Assembly (NCBI GenBank): GCA_016793585.1
Contig: JAEUJR010000241.1
Coordinates: forward strand, 1 to 13,301
Direction: 5' to 3'
Origin: Archangium sp.
GTDB lineage: Bacteria > Myxococcota > Myxococcia > Myxococcales > Myxococcaceae
DNA length: 13,301 nucleotides
Numbering within the stretch: position 1 is the first letter of the stretch; the number at the start of each line of letters is the position of its first letter. The translations under genes and the position numbers were made by a program. This document shows, in pieces, positions 6,767 to 13,301 of the stretch. The notes beneath the pieces are model-generated. The model was not told where the DNA came from, did no database searches, and was given only the letters and a program-made list of their open reading frames with translations.

Positions 6767-7328
6767 TCACGTGCCGCCGTCTTTGGGCGGCGCGAAGAAC
6801 TGCAGCGCCTTCGGCTTCTCGAGGCTGCACGCCGTCACAGTGCTCGAGGGATCGAGCGCGTCGCTGCCCTCTTGAATCGCGAGCACCTTGCGGCCCGCGC
6901 CGATCACGAAGGTGACGCGTTTGGCGACGGTCACCAGCGGGTACTTCACGTCGAAGCGCCGCATCAGCGCGCCCGAGTCGTCACTCACGAACGAGTACGG
7001 CGCCTTCAGGCTGTCGCGAAACTTCTTCGCGGTCTCGGCGTCGTCGCCCGAGACGGCCATCACCGTGCCCTGGTGCTTCTCGATGTCGGCATACCGGTCC
7101 CGGTACGCGGTGAGCTCGCGCGTTCAACCTGCGGTGAAGGCCTTCGGGTAGAAGGCGACCACGACCGCGCTCGACCAGCTTCGACAACGTGAGCTCGCGG
7201 CCGTCGACGTCTTTGACTGCGAAGTCGGGGGCCACGTCACCCACCACCGGCGTAGCTGCGAGAACGAGAAGCGCGGCGGCGACCATGCGGGCCAGGTAAC
7301 GAAGCGACGCGCAGGGCGCCACTCTCAC
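6767..7328 (-). CDS. Selenocysteine-type peroxiredoxin (TGA at the peroxidatic Cys), with an apparent one-base frameshift
   Basis: Thiol peroxidase of the AhpC/TSA-Bcp kind, probably exported. The first frame gives a signal-like hydrophobic stretch, then Gly-Asp-Val-Ala-Pro-Asp-Phe-Ala-Val-Lys-Asp-Val-Asp-Gly-Arg-Glu-Leu-Thr-Leu-Ser, the usual peroxiredoxin start. After Leu-Val-Glu-Arg (7178-7167) homology moves by one base to the frame starting at 7165: Val-Val-Val-Ala-Phe-Tyr-Pro-Lys-Ala-Phe-Thr-Ala-Gly-[TGA 7126-7124]-Thr-Arg-Glu-Leu. It then stays open to 6767. In the family the TGA position is the peroxidatic Cys of T-x-x-C-T, so selenocysteine is proposed. The reconstructed protein is about 186 aa (Sec near 68), with one mature Cys near the C-terminus (Thr-Ala-Cys-Ser-Leu) as possible resolving residue. 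GTG at 7328 overlaps the upstream stop as GTGA and supplies a charged n-region; ATG at 7286 is the alternative. The frameshift may be a sequence error or a real lesion. Confidence 0.75.
7089..7126 (-). promoter_or_regulatory. Candidate bacterial SECIS element with recoded TGA
   Basis: On the minus strand the TGA (7126-7124) is followed by a 15-nt spacer. Then GCGTACC (7108-7102), loop GGGACC (7101-7096) and GGTATGC (7095-7089) make a 7-bp stem with one G-U pair. The apical loop begins 22 nt after the TGA and its first bases are G. Bacterial SECIS elements sit just downstream of the UGA inside the coding region, with a small apical loop carrying a G near its start, which SelB recognises. The fit is by eye; no folding energy was computed. 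Confidence 0.6.
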
Positions 7329-8596
7329 TGGGCCAGGCGCGCCCAGACGGCGGCGGCGGCTTCGCGGCTCACCCGCGCCTGCTCGGCGACGTCGACCGAG
7401 AGGGGCTTTCGTTTCCACAAGCGCCACATGCCGTCGACCATCACCGACTCCACGTGCTGCGAGGCCATGCCGTGGAGCAGGTGCGCTGCGAGCGTCTCAG
7501 AGGTGAGCGGGGTCGGCGGCTGGTAGTCGAGCACCACGAGATCGGCGACGGCCTCTTCGCGCAACGGGCCGATGGTCTGATGAAACGCCTGCGACGCGAG
7601 CCGGTGCCCGTTGGCGATGACGCGCAGAATGTCGATGGGCTGGGCGGCGTCACGGCTGCGCAGCGACGCGACCTGCGCCTCGGCCAGCGTGTCGAGGCTC
7701 ATCACGTCGGTGCCCAGACACGCGCGAACCCCGAACTTGGCCGGCGCGGCCATGCCCGTCTGCGTGTTCATGTTGCTTCGCGCAGCGTGCACCAGCCACG
7801 CGCCACGGGTGAGCAGCTCGGACAGCTGGGGCCACGAGAAGTGAACGCCCTGGGCCAGCACCGTCTTCTCGGTCACCAGCTCCTTCTCGAAGAGACGCTC
7901 GAGCGGCGTGGCGCCGAACGCCGCCTGGCTCTGTGACTCTTCGCGCGCGTCTTCGGCGATGTTCACCAGCAGCTGCGCGCCGGTGCTCGTGGTGATGGCC
8001 TTCACCGCCTGCAGCGACTCGTTCGAGGTCACGCCCAGGTGCGAGAGCCCGACCGCGCCACGGAACCGGCCACGGGCGCGCGAGATGAAGCCGGTCATCT
8101 CTTCGAGCGACTCTTCGCGGCTCACCACGCCGGCGCGGTCGGAGAGCTCGTAGGCCAGCACCCCACGAATGCCCGTGTCGTTGAGCCCGTGCGCCACCTT
8201 GCCGAGCGAGCCCGCCACCACGCGCGGAGAGGCGTGCACTGCGAACACCGTTGTGGTGCCCGCGCACAGCCCCTCGAGGCCGCCCGACGACGCGAAGGCC
8301 TGAATGTCGTCGAGGCTGAGCGCCTCTTCGACGCGCTCGAACAACGCCTGCTCGGCAGCGAAGCCACTCTGCGCCCGCGCGAGCCCCCGCAGCAGACTGC
8401 CGTGCAGGTGATGGTGGGCGCTCACGAGCCCCGGCATCACCACCCGCCCCGAGAGATCGGTCACCTCTTCGTTGGGCAGCGGCTCGAGCGACGGCGCCCG
8501 CGCGATGACCTTGCCCTTCTCGATACGAAGATCGGCGCGCTCCACCGTCGGCGGTTCGATCTCGACGAGCGTTGCCCCTCTGAGAAGCGTCGACAC
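7325..8596 (-). CDS. ssnA: SsnA-like amidohydrolase (selenium-associated family), with substituted active-site His
   Basis: A 423-aa metal-dependent hydrolase-fold protein (ATZ/TRZ, cytosine deaminase superfamily). Likeness to SsnA, an amidohydrolase found with selenium-dependent molybdenum hydroxylase genes, is seen in Pro-Gly-Leu-Val-Ser-Ala-His61-His-His63 near the start, His121-Ala-Ser-Pro followed by Gly-Ser-Leu, Leu-Val-His270-Ala-Ala-Arg-Ser-Asn-Met-Asn, Leu-Gly-Thr-Asp297, and near the end Asp-Tyr-x-x-Pro-Thr-Pro-Leu and His-Gly-Met-Ala-Ser. The HxH pair and Asp297 metal ligands are kept. The third His ligand (HxxE motif) is Asn212 (Asn-Ile-Ala-Glu215), and the His of the following Ala-His-Gly is Gln249. 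Ordinary hydrolysis may therefore be altered or lost. The start is GTG at 8596, without a clear Shine-Dalgarno. It lies directly upstream of the peroxiredoxin, probably as one operon. The SsnA call is by recognition; a generic amidohydrolase is the fallback. Confidence 0.8.
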   Translation of the reverse strand: MSTLLRGATLVEIEPPTVERADLRIEKGKVIARAPSLEPLPNEEVTDLSGRVVMPGLVSAHHHLHGSLLRGLARAQSGFAAEQALFERVEEALSLDDIQAFASSGGLEGLCAGTTTVFAVHASPRVVAGSLGKVAHGLNDTGIRGVLAYELSDRAGVVSREESLEEMTGFISRARGRFRGAVGLSHLGVTSNESLQAVKAITTSTGAQLLVNIAEDAREESQSQAAFGATPLERLFEKELVTEKTVLAQGVHFSWPQLSELLTRGAWLVHAARSNMNTQTGMAAPAKFGVRACLGTDVMSLDTLAEAQVASLRSRDAAQPIDILRVIANGHRLASQAFHQTIGPLREEAVADLVVLDYQPPTPLTSETLAAHLLHGMASQHVESVMVDGMWRLWKRKPLSVDVAEQARVSREAAAAVWARLAQ

Positions 8597-8660
8597 GAGG
8601 GCGCGGAGGCTATCCGTTCAGGTCGGATTCAACCCAGCCAAAACGCGCCGTCATGACTCG

Positions 8661-8752
8661 TGACAAGTCGCTGGTGTGCGCACTGTCCCGTTCCCAGTCA
8701 GATCAGGGCTGTGCTGTCGGAGGCAGCTCACCCCTTCACTGACAAGTGGCTG
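8661..8752. repeat. 13-bp direct repeat in the divergent promoter region
   Basis: TGACAAGTCGCTG (8661-8673) and TGACAAGTGGCTG (8740-8752) differ at one base and are 79 bp apart start to start. They lie in the 247-bp non-coding gap between the ssnA-like gene and the first protease gene. They could be operator sites for either gene; no confident -10/-35 or -24/-12 promoter was found in the gap. Confidence 0.35.
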
Positions 8753-8843
8753 TTTTTTCGTTCTGAAAGTGCTGGGCACACACCTTGCTCACGGCGCGCA
8801 CCATTGCAGGGTCTGTGCGATACGCAGCAGCAAGGGAGTCGAC

Positions 8844-10286
8844 ATGAAGTCACAGCTTCTCTTCACGGTGTTGGCCGGCGCCGTTCTTGGGAGTGCCTGC
8901 GGCCAACTCGAGCTTCCTTCGGCGGAGCCCTCGGCCAGCACCAGCCAGGAGATCATCGGCGGCACCGTCACCATGGGTGACCCTGCGGTCGTCGCGCTGG
9001 TCGTCGGCTACGGAAACCGGTTCTCGCAGTACTGCACTGGCTCGCTCATCGGCCCCAAGACGGTGCTGACCGCCGCCCACTGCATCTACGCCCAGGGCCA
9101 GAACGCGCCCTACTCCATCGCCTTCGGCACCTACGCGTCGAACCCCAGCTCGACGGTGCGGGTGGTTTCGCAGACCAGGCACCCGCTCTACTCCGGCCAG
9201 GCCAACGACTTCGGCCTGCTGCGCCTCGAGCGCGCGGTGACGAACGTGCCGCTCTTGCGATTGAACGAGACGGCGCTCACGCAGGCCATGGTGGGGTTGT
9301 CGGTGCGGCACTCGGGCTACGGCGTGACCGACGGCGCGTCGCAGATCGGCAGCGGCACCAAGCGCGAGGTGGCCACGCCCCTGCGCCGGGTGATGGCGAC
9401 CAGCTTCGAATCGGGGGCGCCCGGAAAGCAGACCTGCCAGGGAGACTCTGGCGGCCCGGCGTTCATGGTGCTGCCCGGCACCACCGACGAGAAGCTCGTT
9501 GGTGTCGTCAGCTACGGAGACCAGGGCTGCACCAACTTCGGCGTCGACATGCGCGTCGACACCGTCATCCCGTGGATTCGGCAGACCTCCAGCGCGTGGG
9601 AGGAGCCGACCTGCGAGCTCGACGGGCTCTGCAAGCAGGGCTGCGCGGTGATCGATCAAGACTGTGCGTGCGCGAGCGGTGACGGCCAGTGCTCGATCGA
9701 TTGCGCTGACTTCTCGCGTGACTCCGATTGCCCTGCCAACTGCGGCGCCGATGGCATCTGCGCGGTCGGCCAGTGCCCCCGCGCCGACGGCGATTGCGTC
9801 AGCGAGACCGGGCTGTGCACCGCGGCGACGCAATGCCAGGGCCGCCAGTGCGTGAACGACGCGCAGAACAAAGAAACCTACTGCAGCCGGCCGTGCGGTC
9901 AGACCAGCGAGTGTCAGTCGGGCATGCAGTGCGTCTCTGGCGCGTGCCGCATTCCTCCCCGGCCCGAGCGGCAACTGTTCGACGCGTGCTCGCCCATGCT
10001 CGACTTCTGCGTGACGAGCACCTGCAACGGGCCCAGCAACGGCATCACCCGCTGCGTTCAGCCCTGCAGCGTGACTGCCGACTGTGGCGACGCCGCCAAC
10101 TGCGAAGGCGGCAAGATGGGCGGTCGCTACTGCCGCCCGCTCAACCTCGACTTCATTCCGAAGACCGTCCCGGGCGTTCTGCCTCAGCTCGGCAACGTAC
10201 CGAAGGGCAACTGCAGCTCAGCGCCCGGTGGACTGTTGGGCGTGCTCATGCTGATGGTCCCGATGCGTCGTCGCCGTCGGAACTGA
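8844..10286 (+). CDS. Trypsin-fold serine protease, lipoprotein with Cys-rich modules and MYXO-CTERM-like tail
   Basis: A 480-aa surface protease. The ATG at 8844 has AAGGGAG (8832-8838) just upstream; the frame is open back to 8676, but that part has no signal. The signal ends at Leu-Gly-Ser-Ala-Cys19, a lipobox-like site. A short pro-segment leads to Ile37-Ile-Gly-Gly, the S1 mature N-terminus. Catalytic residues: His79 (Thr-Ala-Ala-His-Cys), Asp122 (Asn-Asp-Phe-Gly-Leu-Leu) and Ser202 (Cys-Gln-Gly-Asp-Ser-Gly-Gly-Pro). The residue at the chymotrypsin-189 position is Gln196, not Asp, so tryptic specificity is not expected. Residues 257-435 form several Cys-rich modules. The tail (455-480) is Gly-Asn-Cys-Ser-Ser, a hydrophobic helix and five Arg plus Asn, which resembles the MYXO-CTERM sorting signal cleaved by myxosortase. 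A close paralogue follows after 5 bp. Confidence 0.92.
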   Translation: MKSQLLFTVLAGAVLGSACGQLELPSAEPSASTSQEIIGGTVTMGDPAVVALVVGYGNRFSQYCTGSLIGPKTVLTAAHCIYAQGQNAPYSIAFGTYASNPSSTVRVVSQTRHPLYSGQANDFGLLRLERAVTNVPLLRLNETALTQAMVGLSVRHSGYGVTDGASQIGSGTKREVATPLRRVMATSFESGAPGKQTCQGDSGGPAFMVLPGTTDEKLVGVVSYGDQGCTNFGVDMRVDTVIPWIRQTSSAWEEPTCELDGLCKQGCAVIDQDCACASGDGQCSIDCADFSRDSDCPANCGADGICAVGQCPRADGDCVSETGLCTAATQCQGRQCVNDAQNKETYCSRPCGQTSECQSGMQCVSGACRIPPRPERQLFDACSPMLDFCVTSTCNGPSNGITRCVQPCSVTADCGDAANCEGGKMGGRYCRPLNLDFIPKTVPGVLPQLGNVPKGNCSSAPGGLLGVLMLMVPMRRRRRN

Positions 10287-10291
10287 ACCCC

Positions 10292-11728
10292 ATGAAACTC
10301 CGCCTTCTCTCGTCGTTCGCGCTCTTCACCGTGGCCTGCGGGCTCACCGTCGAAGAGGGCGGTGTCTCTGAGTTGCCGCCCGTGGCGTACCAGCGCGGCG
10401 CCATCGTCGGAGGCACGGTCGCTCCCGCCACCGACAACAACGTCTTTCAGCTGATCATGACCGAGAACAGCGGGCAGATGGGCATCTGCACCGCGACGCT
10501 CATCGGCTCGCGCACCCTGCTGACGGCCGCGCACTGCGTCGACTCCGCGCGCTCGGTGATCGCGCACAACGCGCCCACCGACCAACAGATTCGCTTCGGC
10601 GTGAACACCTACCGCGCGCTCCGGTGGAACACCCACCCGCAGTGGAACCCCAACGGCCAGGATCTTCGCAACGACATCGCGATCATTCTGCTCGAGAGCG
10701 CCCCCGCCAACGTGAACCCCAAGCCGTGGAACAACCAGTCGATGAACGGCACGCAGGGCCGGCCGATTCGCGCGGTGGGCTACGGCAACACCATGCCCGG
10801 CTCGGGCAACGGCACCCGCCGGCAGGTCAACCTCACCGTCGCCCAGCTCACCCAGCAGCTGATCTTCATGGGTGACAACCAGTCGAAGGGCATCTGCCAG
10901 GGCGACTCCGGTGGCCCCACGTTCTACACCTTCCCCGATGGCGTCGAGCGCCAGGTCGGCATTCACAGCTTCACCACCTCGCAGACGTGCACCTACGGAG
11001 CCGATACCCGGGTCGACGCCTTCGCGTCGTTCGTGCAGATGTACCTGACGATGTACGAGGCGCCGTCGTGTGATCGTGACGGCCGCTGCGCGACCAACTG
11101 CGCGATGCCCGACTTCGACTGCGTCTGCGCGAAGGACAACATCTGCAGCTCGGTGTGCCTCGGCCTCATGGGCGGCGTCGACCCCGACTGCCCAGACTGC
11201 GGCCCCAACGGCCTGTGCGCGACGACGGCTTGCGCCGACCCCGACCCCGACTGTGTTCCCCAGGGCGGCGACTGCACGATGGCCACGCAGTGCGTGAACC
11301 GCGAGTGCCGCAACGACCCGCAGAACCTTCAGCCGTACTGCACCCGCGCGTGCACCGGCCCCGCCGACTGCACGACTGGCTTCGAGTGCCTCAACGGCTT
11401 CTGCCTGAAGAAGCAGCTGCCGATCGTGGCGGTCGGAGCCGCCTGCCGCATCAACACGAACTTCTGCGCGATGGACACGGTCTGCACCGGGCCGACCGAG
11501 GGCGACTCGATCTGCCAGCTCACCTGCCGCAACCAGGGCGATTGCCCCGACAACTGGCAGTGCGCGAACGGGTGGAACGGCTTCCGCTTCTGTCAGGAGC
11601 CGCCCAAGCCGCAGATTCTCTTGCCCAAGGCGGCCATCGCAGGCCCGCTCGCGAAGACGGGGTGCAGCAGCGTGGGCGGGCTCACGCTGCTCCCGCTCCT
11701 CGCGCTGCTGCGTCGGCGTCGTCGCTGA
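10292..11728 (+). CDS. Second trypsin-fold serine protease, tandem paralogue with MYXO-CTERM-like tail
   Basis: A 478-aa paralogue of the preceding gene with the same architecture. The ATG at 10292 lies 5 bp after its stop, so the two are one transcript with probable translational coupling; only a weak CGGAA precedes it. The signal ends at Phe-Thr-Val-Ala-Cys16 (lipobox-like). Ile38-Val-Gly-Gly marks the mature protease start; the catalytic triad is His81, Asp128 and Ser206. The chymotrypsin-189 position is Gly200, so the S1 pocket is open or non-tryptic and differs from the first copy. Cys-rich modules follow (about 254-435), with blocks alignable to the first protein (Cys-Thr-x-Ala-Thr-Gln-Cys and Asp-x-x-Cys-x-x-Gly-x-x-Cys patterns). 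The tail Gly-Cys458-Ser-Ser-Val-Gly-Gly, a Leu-rich helix and five Arg is MYXO-CTERM-like. The stop TGA directly abuts the cysS stop on the other strand. Confidence 0.92.
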   Translation: MKLRLLSSFALFTVACGLTVEEGGVSELPPVAYQRGAIVGGTVAPATDNNVFQLIMTENSGQMGICTATLIGSRTLLTAAHCVDSARSVIAHNAPTDQQIRFGVNTYRALRWNTHPQWNPNGQDLRNDIAIILLESAPANVNPKPWNNQSMNGTQGRPIRAVGYGNTMPGSGNGTRRQVNLTVAQLTQQLIFMGDNQSKGICQGDSGGPTFYTFPDGVERQVGIHSFTTSQTCTYGADTRVDAFASFVQMYLTMYEAPSCDRDGRCATNCAMPDFDCVCAKDNICSSVCLGLMGGVDPDCPDCGPNGLCATTACADPDPDCVPQGGDCTMATQCVNRECRNDPQNLQPYCTRACTGPADCTTGFECLNGFCLKKQLPIVAVGAACRINTNFCAMDTVCTGPTEGDSICQLTCRNQGDCPDNWQCANGWNGFRFCQEPPKPQILLPKAAIAGPLAKTGCSSVGGLTLLPLLALLRRRRR

Positions 11729-13219
<1,491 letters not shown>

Positions 13220-13248
13220 GGGGAGGGGACTTTACCTGGAGGAAACTC

Positions 13249-13301
13249 ATGGTGTCAGATGTGCGATACCTCGTCAGCCAAACGACTGTCTTCTGGAGTT
13301 C
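13249..13301 (+). CDS. Start of an unidentified gene (cut by window edge)
   Basis: An excellent Shine-Dalgarno, GGAGGAAA (13238-13245), is followed by ATG at 13249 and 17 open codons (MVSDVRYLVSQTTVFWS) to the window end. Too little is present to assign a family. The divergent position 29 bp from cysS and the strong ribosome site make a real gene start likely. Confidence 0.5.
   Translation, partial: MVSDVRYLVSQTTVFWS

Noticed and set aside
6036..6875. 279-aa plus-strand frame with Pro/Val-rich repeats opposite the lipoprotein
   Set aside because: The Pro/Val repeats are the complement of the Gly/Ser/Thr linker codons; there is no start signal or recognisable domain.
6767..7063. A 98-aa stand-alone gene starting at the internal codon pair GTG-ATG (7063)
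   Set aside because: The same frame continues upstream through the TGA into the peroxiredoxin core; starting here would remove the whole active site and there is no ribosome site.
7160..7170. Programmed +1 frameshift in the peroxiredoxin
   Set aside because: No slippery run, rare codon or stop codon typical of known +1 sites at the junction; an indel or sequence error is simpler.
8745..8775. Possible sigma-54-like element (GTGGCTG followed by a T-run) upstream of the protease
   Set aside because: The -12 GC element and spacing do not match the consensus well enough.
8676..8843. N-terminal extension of the first protease to 8676
   Set aside because: The extension lacks a signal peptide; the ATG at 8844 has a strong Shine-Dalgarno and a proper lipoprotein signal.

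Overview
The window is high-GC, densely coded DNA that most likely comes from a myxobacterium or close relative (phylum Myxococcota). Two tandem trypsin-like proteases end in a Cys-Ser-Ser / hydrophobic helix / poly-Arg tail of the MYXO-CTERM kind. There is a large Cys-rich lipoprotein with a Gly/Ser/Thr linker, a free-standing MshEN-type domain protein, and a strong C/G bias at third codon positions that opens long false antisense frames. No tRNA, rRNA, CRISPR array, insertion sequence or phage module was seen.

Layout: the left edge carries the N-terminal part of a metallophosphoesterase (minus). Divergent from it is a pair of small plus-strand genes, the second exported. Next come a MshEN-domain protein (minus), a small one-helix or exported protein (plus), a DusB-type tRNA-dihydrouridine synthase (minus), an M50 site-2-type protease with a helical-repeat tail (plus) and a delta-9-type fatty acid desaturase (plus). 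A strong hairpin at 5487-5515 separates the desaturase from a convergent Cys-rich lipoprotein (minus). Upstream of the lipoprotein on the same strand are a peroxiredoxin and an SsnA-like amidohydrolase. Divergent from these, two paralogous MYXO-CTERM serine protease lipoproteins lie 5 bp apart (plus). They abut the 3' end of cysS (minus). The first 17 codons of an unidentified plus-strand gene close the window.

The most interesting locus is 6767-8596 (minus). The peroxiredoxin has an in-frame TGA exactly where the peroxidatic cysteine codon should be (Phe-Thr-Ala-Gly-[TGA]-Thr-Arg-Glu). A 7-bp hairpin with a G-first six-base loop starts 22 nt after the TGA apical distance expected of a bacterial SECIS. 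It therefore reads as a selenocysteine-containing peroxiredoxin, although the same gene also carries an apparent one-base frameshift about 40 nt upstream of the TGA, which must be resolved. The gene directly upstream, probably overlapping it by four bases, resembles SsnA, an amidohydrolase family linked to selenium metabolism in other bacteria, but it lacks two of the usual amidohydrolase His residues. Together they suggest a small selenium-linked operon.

The rest is housekeeping (Dus, CysRS), membrane lipid modification (desaturase), membrane proteolysis (M50) and cell-surface biology (proteases, Cys-rich lipoprotein).
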